Below, piece by piece: positions 1-5,912 of a stretch of DNA of 5,912 nucleotides (the first letter of the stretch is position 1; each line of letters starts with the position of its first letter). The DNA lies in assembly GCA_003531115.1 (NCBI GenBank), contig DQHT01000079.1, positions 3,306 through 9,217 on the forward strand, read 5' to 3'. Source of the stretch: Bacteroidota bacterium. GTDB lineage: Bacteria; Bacteroidota; Bacteroidia; UBA8524. Made by a program: the position numbers and the translations under genes. A model generated the notes under the pieces. It was not told the DNA's origin. It was given only the letters and a program-made list of their open reading frames with translations, and ran no database searches.

Positions 1-1244
1 GCAAATTGTTTGAGTTTGGCTCCGGTTACCGGATGCCCGGCGGTGGGGTTAGCCCCGATCACCAATATACAATTGGTATGTTTAAGGTCTTCGATCGAAT
101 TGGTGGCCGCTCCCGTTCCAAAGGTACGCTGCATGCCCAAGGCTGTAGGAGAATGGCAAACCCGGGCGCAGCCATCAATATTGTTCGTACCCACCACTGC
201 ACGGAAAAACTTTTGCATGAGGTAATTTTCCTCGTTGGTGCACCGCGCTGAAGAGATACCCGCGATGCTATCAGGACCAAAATCTTTGATATACGATTGA
301 AAACGAGTGGCGATATAGTCATAAGCTTCATCCCAACTGGCCTTTTCAAAGACCCCATTGCGCTTGATCAGGGGATCCGTAATACGATCAGGATGCTTGT
401 AAAACTGAAAGGCAAATCGTCCTTTCAGGCAGGTATGGCCCTGATTGACTTCGGCATCGAAAGGAGCCTGAATGCTGAGAATTTCACCGTTGGTGGTCGA
501 AACGTCCAGGTTGCACCCCACCCCGCAATAGTTGCAGATGGTGCGTGTTATGGCCTCCGCATTATTGGCCTTGGACTGGAACACATCCGAAATGGCCGCA
601 GTAGGACAAGCCTGTGCACAGGCACCGCAACTTACGCAATCCGAGTCATTGAATGACACGTTATGGTCTTTGACAATGTGGCTATCAAAACCGCGACCAG
701 CCATACTGAGCACAAACTGACCCTGCACTTCATCACATGCCCGCACACAACGGTAACAATTGATGCATTTAGATAAGTCTGAACGCATGTATGGGTGGCT
801 AAGGTCTTTTTCGCGGTCCAGGTGGTCTTCACCTGCCGGGTAACGCACCTCACGAATACCTACCTTAGCCGCCACAGTTTGCAACTCGCAATTGCCGTTC
901 ACCTCGCAGGTCAAACAATCGAGCGGGTGGTCGGTTAGCACCAGTTCAATGATGTTTTTGCGCAGCTTCTGTATACTGGCTGTTGATGTATGAATGTGAT
1001 AACCATTAGCCACAGGGGTATGGCAGGAGGCCATGGTTTTTTTCGGGCCATCGGCCGAAAGACCCACTTCAACGCTGCACACCCGGCAAGAACCAAATGG
1101 ATCCAAATTCGGGGCATCGCAAAGCGTAGGAATCAAATTATCCCCTTCGATTCGACGCACAAATTGCAGAATCGTTTCGCCCGGCAGAAACGCATGGGCT
1201 TTGCCGTTGAGGTTGGCTAGTATGCTGGGTTGAGTAGTGCTCAT
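1..1244 (-). CDS. fdhA: NAD-linked formate dehydrogenase, catalytic alpha subunit (FdhA/FdsA type), N-terminal 414 codons, truncated by window edge
   Basis: I translated this frame from ATG at 1244; it stays open to base 1. It oxidises formate to CO2 at a bis-molybdopterin Mo/W centre, or reduces CO2, in a cytoplasmic complex with FdhB. Visible in order: a ferredoxin-like [2Fe-2S] site (C42, C53, C56, C74); a NuoG-type His-Cys3 [4Fe-4S] site in the DHPLDC region (H106, C110, C113, C119); two ferredoxin [4Fe-4S] sites (C160/163/166/170 and C203/206/209/213); a CNYCGVGC [4Fe-4S] site (C237, C240, C244, C272); and the start of the molybdopterin domain. The active-site motif GCARVCHSPT puts the metal ligand at Cys363 (codon TGC at 158-156) followed by His364, so this is a non-seleno enzyme. 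Family members usually exceed 900 residues, so less than half is present. Its start overlaps the fdhB stop (ATGA, 1244-1241), which implies translational coupling. The identity is strong. The choice of Mo or W cannot be read from the sequence. Confidence 0.95.
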   Translation of the reverse strand, partial: MSTTQPSILANLNGKAHAFLPGETILQFVRRIEGDNLIPTLCDAPNLDPFGSCRVCSVEVGLSADGPKKTMASCHTPVANGYHIHTSTASIQKLRKNIIELVLTDHPLDCLTCEVNGNCELQTVAAKVGIREVRYPAGEDHLDREKDLSHPYMRSDLSKCINCYRCVRACDEVQGQFVLSMAGRGFDSHIVKDHNVSFNDSDCVSCGACAQACPTAAISDVFQSKANNAEAITRTICNYCGVGCNLDVSTTNGEILSIQAPFDAEVNQGHTCLKGRFAFQFYKHPDRITDPLIKRNGVFEKASWDEAYDYIATRFQSYIKDFGPDSIAGISSARCTNEENYLMQKFFRAVVGTNNIDGCARVCHSPTALGMQRTFGTGAATNSIEDLKHTNCILVIGANPTAGHPVTGAKLKQF

Positions 1245-2893
1245 GAGTGAAAGTATGGAGTTAATTCTTCCGAAAAATACTGCATGACATTGCGTACAGG
1301 TAACGGGATCCCTCCGCCATGGGCACATAAAGAGCCTTGCTGCAGGGTGTCAAGCAAATCATCAAACAATTCACGGGCTATGGTAGCCTGGCCTTCTTTG
1401 GCCGCTTTAAGCATTTCATGGCCGCGTTTGGTTCCCAGGCGGCAGGGGAAACATTTTCCGCAGCTCTCGTATTGGGCAAAATCCATCAGATGCTCAAGAA
1501 AATCGATCATGGGGAATTCCTGAGGAATACAAACCGCCGAGGCATGTCCAAGTAAAAAACCTTGTTGGCTGAAAGATTCAAAATCAAGTGTCAGGTCTTT
1601 GATCTTGCTCACCGGTACGATCCCACCCAGGGGACCACCAATTTGTATAGCCTTGATGGCTTGCCTGAAACCTCCCCCTAATTCTTCGAATACCTGTGTC
1701 AATGGAGTACCCATCTCGACTTCGTAAATACCCGGCTTGTTAAAAAAACTGTCCAGGCTCACCAACTTGGTGCCTTTTGACTTTTCGGTTCCCAGCGATG
1801 CGTAATATGCTCCACCAAGACCTAAGATGGCGGGAATGGCTGCCAGGGTTTCTACGTTGTTGACCACGGTTGGTTTGTTAAATAAACCGGCCTGTGTCGG
1901 GAAAGGCGGACGTGTACGTACTTCGGGTCTTTGTCCTTCTATCGAGCTGATCAGCGCCGTTTCTTCACCGCATATGTATGCCCCCTGTGCCTGGATGATC
2001 TTGAGATCGAAGGAAAATTCGGTTCCCGGAATTTGCTTGCCGAGATATCCTGCCTCGCGTATTTCGTCAATGGCACTTTGAACCCGAATGACGGCCTCCG
2101 GGTATTCTGCCCGAATATAGAGTATCCCCCATTTGGCCCCTGTTATCAAGCCGGCTACCATCATGCCTGCAAGCACCGAATGTGCTTGTTGTTCGAGCAG
2201 GTAACGATCTGAATAAGCCCCCGGATCGCCTTCATCGGCATTGCACACGATAAATTTTACCTCAGATTTGGCTTGTTGGCAGGATTCGAGTTTGAACCCC
2301 ATCGGAAAACCAGCCCCTCCTCTTCCACGTATTTGTGAAGTTTTAATTTCGCTCAATGCCCAATCACGTCCGTTTTTTAAAGCAGATTGCAGCACGCTGT
2401 GAACCCCGTCCATACCCAAAGAAGGTGCAGTCAGCAATGCCGGTCCCAACTGACCTACATGGTAAGCGTCCTGACCGGAATCCTTTTGGTCTAGTATAGC
2501 ATCAAGGCGTTCAAGAGCTGATCCTGAGTAATTTTTGCCCTGGTAGTGAAAGGACGCATTTTCATGGCAACGACCCAAACAGGTCATGTGCCCGATTTGT
2601 TCCGCATTGAAATGGTGTTCCAAAGCGGCTTGCACCTGGCCCTGTTTACCAGCACAAACACAGGCTGTGCCATTGCATACATAAACCTGCTTGCCCTTAT
2701 TTTCTTCCTTTAAAAAATCATAAAAACTGGCAGCCCCATATACACTCGACTTTCCGATCAGGAACTCCCGGGCCAGGCGATCCATATCTTCTTTGCCGGG
2801 ACTTCCTTCTTTGCGGGCTGCAATTCCCATAGATTCGAAGAGGTTCTCTTCTATGCCTTTGCGAAACGATAATTCACTGAGGTTTTTCGACAT
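1241..2893 (-). CDS. fdhB: Formate dehydrogenase beta subunit, NuoE-NuoF fusion (NADH/FMN diaphorase)
   Basis: The 550-residue protein passes electrons between FdhA and NAD(H) in the cytoplasm. Residues 1-135 resemble NuoE/HoxE: a short helical region with SSVYGAASFYDF, then a thioredoxin-like [2Fe-2S] fold with C73, C78, C105 and C109 (C-x4-C, x26, C-x3-C). Residues 150-550 are NuoF/FdsB-like: IRGRGGAGFP (189-197) and CNADEGDPGAYSDR (217-230) for FMN and NADH, GAYICGEETALISSIEGQRP (304-323), PTVVNNVET (341-349), and a C-terminal [4Fe-4S] site ESCGKCFPCRLGT with C478, C481, C484 plus C523 in SLCAHGG. All expected ligands are present. NuoF-type subunits also occur in [FeFe]- and [NiFe]-hydrogenases, but the overlapping fdhA settles the partner. 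In Cupriavidus the NuoE role is carried by a separate FdsG, so this is a condensed two-gene version. The ATG at 2893 has no Shine-Dalgarno site, as is usual in Bacteroidota. Confidence 0.95.
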   Translation of the reverse strand: MSKNLSELSFRKGIEENLFESMGIAARKEGSPGKEDMDRLAREFLIGKSSVYGAASFYDFLKEENKGKQVYVCNGTACVCAGKQGQVQAALEHHFNAEQIGHMTCLGRCHENASFHYQGKNYSGSALERLDAILDQKDSGQDAYHVGQLGPALLTAPSLGMDGVHSVLQSALKNGRDWALSEIKTSQIRGRGGAGFPMGFKLESCQQAKSEVKFIVCNADEGDPGAYSDRYLLEQQAHSVLAGMMVAGLITGAKWGILYIRAEYPEAVIRVQSAIDEIREAGYLGKQIPGTEFSFDLKIIQAQGAYICGEETALISSIEGQRPEVRTRPPFPTQAGLFNKPTVVNNVETLAAIPAILGLGGAYYASLGTEKSKGTKLVSLDSFFNKPGIYEVEMGTPLTQVFEELGGGFRQAIKAIQIGGPLGGIVPVSKIKDLTLDFESFSQQGFLLGHASAVCIPQEFPMIDFLEHLMDFAQYESCGKCFPCRLGTKRGHEMLKAAKEGQATIARELFDDLLDTLQQGSLCAHGGGIPLPVRNVMQYFSEELTPYFHS

Positions 2894-2911
2894 ACCAAAA
2901 GGGCTACCTTA

Positions 2912-2919
2912 CGAAGTTA
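2912..2919 (-). promoter_or_regulatory. Possible -7 box for the fdhBA operon
   Basis: The minus strand reads TAACTTCG, one mismatch from the Bacteroidota -7 consensus TAnnTTTG, about 18 bases before the fdhB ATG. I see no TTTG at the expected -33 position, so this is a weak candidate. It would give a very short leader. Confidence 0.2.
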
Positions 2920-3008
2920 AGCACTATTTCCATATTTCTCAGGGTCAGGTCAGCAATCTCTCAATATCGGCTCATTCTCATCAATCAACGCTACTCCAAC
3001 CTAAAATC

Positions 3009-3030
3009 CACCCGCATTTCATAGCGGATG
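3009..3030 (-). terminator. Weak hairpin between the lipoprotein gene and fdhB
   Basis: On the minus strand CATCCGC and GCGGGTG can form a 7-bp stem (one G-U pair) around an 8-base loop, followed by GATTTTAG. It lies about 75 bases downstream of the lipoprotein stop and could end that transcript before fdhB. The following T run is only four long, so it may equally be a chance hairpin or an inefficient terminator. Confidence 0.25.
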
Positions 3031-3105
3031 AGTATAATTTTGTTTGGATTTATGTTCATCGTGCGTTTTTTTATCAGGTATAACAAACCCCTACCCAACT
3101 TCCGC

Positions 3106-3642
3106 TTACAGCTCCTTCAAGGTATACAGCAACTTATCCATTTTTTCCCTGTTCTTTTTCTCCTTGCTGGCCAGGGTCCATGTCATGACCTGATAATAGG
3201 TTTCTTTGCCTTCAATATAGGCCACAGAATAAAAAGCATTAATCCCTTCAATTTCGCCGTGGATTTGGATCATCCTGGCAGGCATGCTGTTTACTACCGT
3301 ATCGATCACGTCCGATTTTTTGGTAATGGTTATCGCATCATCCATCCCATCGATAAGCAGATTTGCAAATCCATCTACATCATCAGAATACAAGGAGTTG
3401 AGCCCATTATCTTCCAGGGCCTTCTGCAATTCAGCCTTTGGTTCATCAATAACCACCACATAAAATTCCTTCATGGCATGTTGGTATTGCAGGGAAGCGT
3501 CTTCATTTAAATTGGATACCTCCTTTAAAAAAGCAGGAATAGTTAAGGAATACCTGTTGTCAATGGTCACAACCTGAACTTTGTCATTATTCAGGCAGGC
3601 AACGAACATAAAAAGGAAAAGGAGTATGGATAGGTTTCGCAT
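3106..3642 (-). CDS. Small predicted lipoprotein of unknown function
   Basis: From the ATG at 3642 this is 178 residues: MRN, a hydrophobic stretch (residues 4-14), then a lipobox FVAC with the lipidated Cys at 16, so the protein should be anchored in an envelope membrane facing the periplasm. In-frame ATGs at 3654 and 3690 would put 4 or 16 extra residues before the signal peptide. I prefer 3642 because it gives a normal signal-peptide n-region. The mature part (17-178) has an alternating hydrophobic pattern, with a beta-rich N-half (RYSLTIPAF, EFYVVVIDEPK), a helical acidic middle (about 68-105) and a second beta-rich half (PARMIQIHGE, INAFYSVAYIEG, YYQVMTWTL), ending in a charged helix. 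This layout and size recall the PsbP/Mog1/DcrB-like fold, which is inference only. No catalytic motif is seen. It is co-directional with fdhBA but 212 bases upstream, so a shared operon is not evident. A poor -7-like TACTTTTA lies at 3675-3668. Confidence 0.85.
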   Translation of the reverse strand: MRNLSILLFLFMFVACLNNDKVQVVTIDNRYSLTIPAFLKEVSNLNEDASLQYQHAMKEFYVVVIDEPKAELQKALEDNGLNSLYSDDVDGFANLLIDGMDDAITITKKSDVIDTVVNSMPARMIQIHGEIEGINAFYSVAYIEGKETYYQVMTWTLASKEKKNREKMDKLLYTLKEL

Positions 3643-3775
3643 AATAGTGTGCATTGAATGGAATAGGTAAAAGTAAAAAAAGCCACACAAAAACCAAGAA
3701 GAAAGCTATTTCTTAATACTGAGAAACATATAAATCTTTCCCAAAATCGTGTAGGATTCCGTACAAATTGGGCTG

Positions 3776-3783
3776 TAATTTTG
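3776..3783 (+). promoter_or_regulatory. Candidate Bacteroidota -7 promoter box for the cupin gene
   Basis: TAATTTTG matches the Bacteroidota sigma-ABfr -7 consensus TAnnTTTG exactly and sits 27 bases before the cupin ATG, leaving a leader of about 20 bases. No good TTTG is visible at the -33 position (about 3752-3757), so support comes from one box and the location only. Confidence 0.4.
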
Positions 3784-3810
3784 TTAAGTCAACATTTAAA
3801 TTTAGCCACT

Positions 3811-4173
3811 ATGGATACCAAAGAACTTGAAAACCTGCCTAAAAAGGACGGGAAAATTGACGAAGCGCATATTGTCGTTGAGTTAATAGAATATGAGCAC
3901 AATGAAATAGTGAGTAAGTCGATCATGAAAAAGGCGACGGGTTCTATAAATGCTCATGCCTTTCCAAGTGGTGAAGGGCTGGACGAAAAGACCTCTGCCT
4001 TTGACACTTACGCCCAAATTATTGACGGTAGCGCCATTATTGTTATCGATAGAGTAGCTACTACACTGCACACCGGAGAAGGCATTGTTATTCCTGCCCA
4101 CAAACCGAGTCATATCAAACCAAACGGAAGGTTTAAGCTGATTTTAACTGTGATCAAAAGCGGTTATGAATAG
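3811..4173 (+). CDS. Small single-domain cupin protein
   Basis: This 120-residue protein has a single conserved beta-barrel cupin domain covering roughly residues 30-118. The ATG at 3811 is chosen over an in-frame TTG at 3781, which lies inside the promoter-like box and would add ten residues unlike the family. Motif 1 is the stretch HAFPSGEGLDEKTSAFD (49-65) followed by a strand ending at G73. Motif 2 is GEGIVIPAHKPSHIKP (89-104). The closing segment RFKLILTVIKS is typical of the roughly 110-residue stand-alone cupins common in Bacteria and Archaea. Those usually read EHTxPFD and PxxxPHAL; here the corresponding His positions are K60 and S100, although H49, H97 and H101 lie nearby, so metal binding may be altered or absent. 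There is no signal peptide, so it is cytoplasmic. It is divergent from the lipoprotein gene and convergent with the small membrane protein gene. Substrate and role are unknown. Confidence 0.88.
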   Translation: MDTKELENLPKKDGKIDEAHIVVELIEYEHNEIVSKSIMKKATGSINAHAFPSGEGLDEKTSAFDTYAQIIDGSAIIVIDRVATTLHTGEGIVIPAHKPSHIKPNGRFKLILTVIKSGYE

Positions 4174-4196
4174 AAGTTACAGTGTTCAGTTACAGT
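4174..4196. repeat. Degenerate heptamer repeat (CAGTnTT-like), left copy
   Basis: The stretch reads as AAGTTA, CAGTGTT, CAGTTA, CAGT: the same word as the repeat at 5747-5781 with 6-7 base spacing. AGTTACAGT occurs twice exactly (4175-4183 and 4188-4196). It fills the 12-base gap between the two convergent stop codons and provides the stop and last residues of the minus-strand small gene. Short and imperfect, it is convincing mainly because the same word recurs at 5747. Confidence 0.55.
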
Positions 4197-4305
4197 ACCC
4201 GAGCAGCATGTAAATGATCAAAAAAATAACGATAAAACCGAAACAACCACCACCCAGTTTTGCCGCTCCGTAACCTGCAATAATCGTTTTGAAAAAATTG
4301 TTCAT
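4186..4305 (-). CDS. Small glycine-rich single-pass membrane protein (39 residues), unknown function
   Basis: ATG at 4305, TGA at 4188-4186. The protein begins MNNFFKTIIAGYGAAKLGGG, with a basic, glycine-rich N-terminal part including KLGGGCFG (16-23). It continues as one hydrophobic helix, FIVIFLIIYMLLG (24-36), and ends YCN. The pattern of a lysine, three glycines and a cysteine before a transmembrane helix ending near YxLLG is what I would expect of a conserved small membrane protein rather than a chance frame, but I cannot name a family. The frame stays open for about 50 codons upstream without any ATG, GTG or TTG, so 4305 is the only reasonable start. There is no Shine-Dalgarno site. Its last three codons lie in the heptamer repeat. 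It is co-directional with, and 116 bases downstream of, the aminotransferase gene. The possible alternative is a non-coding open frame. Confidence 0.6.
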   Translation of the reverse strand: MNNFFKTIIAGYGAAKLGGGCFGFIVIFLIIYMLLGYCN

Positions 4306-4421
4306 AGGAGTTTTCTGTTTAGAAAGGGCCTTCGCAAATTTGCCATACTTGCAGGGTCTTCCTGTTGCATAAAGTTCGGAATAAATTACATGATTCCCAT
4401 ACCCTTTCTGATATTCCCCGG

Positions 4422-5735
4422 CTATAAGCCCTCCATAGCCCTCACTAACTTCACAATATCGCGAATATCATTGCTCAGATGTGGGGTGATACGAACCCCT
4501 TTGACCACAGGATGATTAATAGCCACCGTAAATATCTGATGTTTTTCCCAGAAGTAGGCAGCAAGCTCATCAGGACTTTTGCCCTTCACACTCACATTAG
4601 CCAGTGCACAGGAACTGCCGGGGTAAGAAGGGGTATTGATGGAAAACCCTCCCGCTGTACGGAACTCATTTGTCCAGCTCTGTTGCAGATGCCGCAAACG
4701 ATTTTCCTTGTTTTTTAATCCTCCCATCAGGGCATTTAATTTTATAGCTTCACTGAGGGCTTCGATGGTTTGCACAGGACGGGTACCTACATGTTCGAAC
4801 CTTCGAATATTGGTTTGAGGCATGGACCTGTCGGCCATCAACGGCCATATTTGGGGTATCCAGGGTGTTTTCAGATAGAGAAATCCCAGTCCCAAAGGGT
4901 TGCACATCCATTTGTGCAGACTTCCTGCAACAATATCAGCATCACACTCATTCCAGTTGTAATCGATCTGTGCCACTGAATGGGCGGCATCAACCACAAT
5001 ACACAAATCGTTTTTCTCTGCTCGTGCCGCCTTTATCACCGGATCAAGCGGAATAATCTGCCCCGTAAGATTGATCATATGGGTAAGGTGGAGCATTCTG
5101 GTTTTGGGTCCGATCTCCTTCAAATAGGCCGCTACAACTTCATCCCCATTATTCGGGACCAAGGGGATCTTTGCCACCTTTAACTGAATACCAAACCGTT
5201 GAGCGGCCTGCTCAAAAGCTTCATTCATGGAACCATAATCCTGATCGCCGATGATAACCTCATCGCCTCTTTTCCAGGGGAAGCCCGAAATAACGGTATT
5301 CAAACCCTCGGTTGTGTTTCGGGTCAGAGCCAGGTTTTCAGGATCCCAGGTAAAAAAACCAGCCAGATCTGTTCTTCCCTTTTCGATGGATGCCTCTTGT
5401 TCACGTCGCATAAACCAGGAACTCCGGCTTTGGATATAATCTTCCCGCTCCTGATGGTATTTCCGAACGGGCAAGGAAGTATGGGAGAAATACCCGTTTT
5501 CCAGTTGGCAGAACGATTCTACCCTCGGAAACAGGGACTGTATTTTAGCCCAGGCTACTTCATTGGTCGGATCGGAAAAGTCTTCCGAAAAATAGCCTCC
5601 CGATTCAAGTTCGTTCAGCGATGAACGTATTCCATCCTGGATAGTAAATTCCTGGTCCTTAGCCAGCAAAGGGTGCTGAAAAAATCCAAAAAGCGATAGG
5701 CTTGAGCTGTATTGCATAAACGAACGGCGGTCCAT
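4422..5735 (-). CDS. Class V aminotransferase-fold PLP enzyme, isopenicillin-N-epimerase-like, with Tat signal
   Basis: This 437-residue protein starts at ATG 5735; a TTG two codons earlier is possible but less likely. The N-terminus DRRSFMQ followed by a Ser/Leu/Phe-rich segment to about residue 25 (LLA) resembles a twin-arginine signal, implying export of the folded holoenzyme to the periplasm. The body is a fold-type I PLP enzyme: FFTWDPENLALTRNTTEGLN (127-146) contains the phosphate-binding loop, VVDAAHS (247-253) holds the Asp249 that contacts the PLP nitrogen, and GSLHKWMCNPLGLGFLY (271-287) carries the Schiff-base lysine K275. A FEHVGTRP motif (313-320) and the C-terminal domain complete a full-length protein. 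Relatives are annotated as isopenicillin N epimerase-like or cysteine desulfurase-like. The lack of a conserved desulfurase Cys loop and the exported form argue against a housekeeping IscS or SufS. The true substrate is unknown. It lies 24 bases downstream of the partial gene at 5760-5912, so the two may be co-transcribed. Confidence 0.9.
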   Translation of the reverse strand: MDRRSFMQYSSSLSLFGFFQHPLLAKDQEFTIQDGIRSSLNELESGGYFSEDFSDPTNEVAWAKIQSLFPRVESFCQLENGYFSHTSLPVRKYHQEREDYIQSRSSWFMRREQEASIEKGRTDLAGFFTWDPENLALTRNTTEGLNTVISGFPWKRGDEVIIGDQDYGSMNEAFEQAAQRFGIQLKVAKIPLVPNNGDEVVAAYLKEIGPKTRMLHLTHMINLTGQIIPLDPVIKAARAEKNDLCIVVDAAHSVAQIDYNWNECDADIVAGSLHKWMCNPLGLGFLYLKTPWIPQIWPLMADRSMPQTNIRRFEHVGTRPVQTIEALSEAIKLNALMGGLKNKENRLRHLQQSWTNEFRTAGGFSINTPSYPGSSCALANVSVKGKSPDELAAYFWEKHQIFTVAINHPVVKGVRITPHLSNDIRDIVKLVRAMEGL

Positions 5736-5746
5736 ATTCAAACATA

Positions 5747-5781
5747 CAGTTTTCAGTATTCAATTTTCAGTGTTCCGTATT
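5747..5781. repeat. Five tandem degenerate heptamers, consensus CAGTnTT
   Basis: Read on the + strand: CAGTTTT, CAGTATT, CAATTTT, CAGTGTT, CCGTATT, in perfect 7-base register with no gaps. Units differ from CAGTnTT by at most one base. The run overlaps the last seven codons and stop of the partial upstream gene and ends 11 bases before the aminotransferase ATG. A related copy lies at 4174-4196. Confidence 0.7.
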
Positions 5782-5912
5782 TCCACCTGGTGTTCGAGTC
5801 CATCATCAACCAACCGGATAAAACCTTCTTCCAGTTCCGTGCCATCCAGGGTCCAGACAGATCTTTCCTGATGCTGTTTGACCACAATATGGTACGTAGC
5901 CGTTTTGTAGCG
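5760..5912 (-). CDS. C-terminal 50 residues of a GH94-like glycoside phosphorylase or cyclic beta-glucan synthase
   Basis: This frame enters from the right edge and ends at TGA 5762-5760. The visible tail begins RYKTATYHIVV, then has WTLDGTEL, and closes with FIRLVDDGLEHQVEIRN. The succession Y-x-I, V-x-LDG and LVDDGxEHxV matches what I recall of the extreme C-terminus of GH94 enzymes (cellobiose or related phosphorylases and the C-terminal part of cyclic beta-1,2-glucan synthases). Those families act on beta-linked glucan oligosaccharides, mostly in the cytoplasm. Only 50 residues are present and no catalytic residue is visible, so family is suggested and specificity cannot be given. The final residues NTEN are written by the heptamer repeat at 5747-5781, so the original C-terminus may have been slightly different. 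The gene is co-directional with the aminotransferase, with a 24-base gap. Confidence 0.6.
   Translation of the reverse strand, partial: RYKTATYHIVVKQHQERSVWTLDGTELEEGFIRLVDDGLEHQVEIRNTEN

Noticed and set aside
156..158. Possible selenocysteine at the formate dehydrogenase active site
   Set aside because: The codon read on the minus strand is TGC, ordinary cysteine, and the frame has no internal TGA.
3006..3076. A 22-codon frame on the minus strand in the gap between the lipoprotein gene and fdhB
   Set aside because: It is very short, charged throughout, overlaps the hairpin and has no membrane segment or other sign of selection.
3028..3510. A 160-codon open frame on the + strand, with a perfect TAATTTTG promoter-like box at 3035-3042
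   Set aside because: It lies antisense to the lipoprotein gene, which has a clear signal peptide and stop. The translated product has no recognisable pattern, and the box lies inside the frame rather than upstream of a sensible start.
4334..4343. Perfect 10-base palindrome GCAAATTTGC upstream of the small membrane gene as an operator
   Set aside because: A single short AT-rich palindrome is expected by chance in several kilobases. It also contains a weak -7-like CAAATTTG on the minus strand, but no -33 element supports it.
4420..4440. Hairpin GGCTAT/ATAGCC around the aminotransferase stop as a terminator
   Set aside because: The stem is only 6 bp with a 9-base loop, and the minus strand after it is CCGGGGAAT, not a T run.
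4306..4450. Upstream continuation of the small membrane protein frame, open back into the aminotransferase 3' end
   Set aside because: No ATG, GTG or TTG occurs in it and the composition (Tyr, Gly, Lys, Cys) does not look like a protein domain. Frameshift fusion with the aminotransferase is unlikely because that protein ends at a normal C-terminus.

Overview
This window looks like ordinary chromosomal sequence from a member of the Bacteroidota, probably a Cytophagia-type marine or soil bacterium. That is an inference. It rests on the lack of Shine-Dalgarno sites before every start, a TAnnTTTG promoter-like box before the only + strand gene, the style of the lipoprotein and aminotransferase, and moderate GC content with AT-rich gaps. 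No RNA gene, IS element, CRISPR array or phage gene is visible.

Region 1 (1-2893, minus strand) holds an NAD-linked, molybdenum/tungsten-dependent formate dehydrogenase. fdhB (2893 to 1241) is a fused NuoE-NuoF type diaphorase carrying [2Fe-2S], FMN and [4Fe-4S] sites. fdhA (from 1244, running off the left edge) is the catalytic subunit, with five visible Fe-S motifs and a molybdopterin domain using Cys, not Sec. The two genes overlap by 4 bases (ATGA). Electrons from formate would pass from FdhA through the Fe-S chain to FMN on FdhB and then to NAD+; the reverse, CO2 reduction, is possible in this family.

Region 2 (2894-3810) holds a small lipoprotein gene of unknown function on the minus strand, and a 168-base AT-rich gap shared with the divergent gene to its right.

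Region 3 (3811-4305) holds a single-domain cupin gene on the + strand. It converges on a 39-codon gene for a small glycine-rich membrane protein, and the two stop codons are 12 bases apart.

Region 4 (4422-5912, minus strand) holds a class V, isopenicillin-N-epimerase-like PLP enzyme with a twin-arginine signal. Just upstream, entering from the right edge, is the last 50 codons of a gene whose tail resembles GH94 glycoside phosphorylases or cyclic beta-glucan synthases.

The most unusual non-coding signal is a degenerate heptamer tandem repeat (CAGTnTT) seen at two places. Both copies lie exactly at gene 3' ends and supply the stop codon and last few residues of the minus-strand genes.
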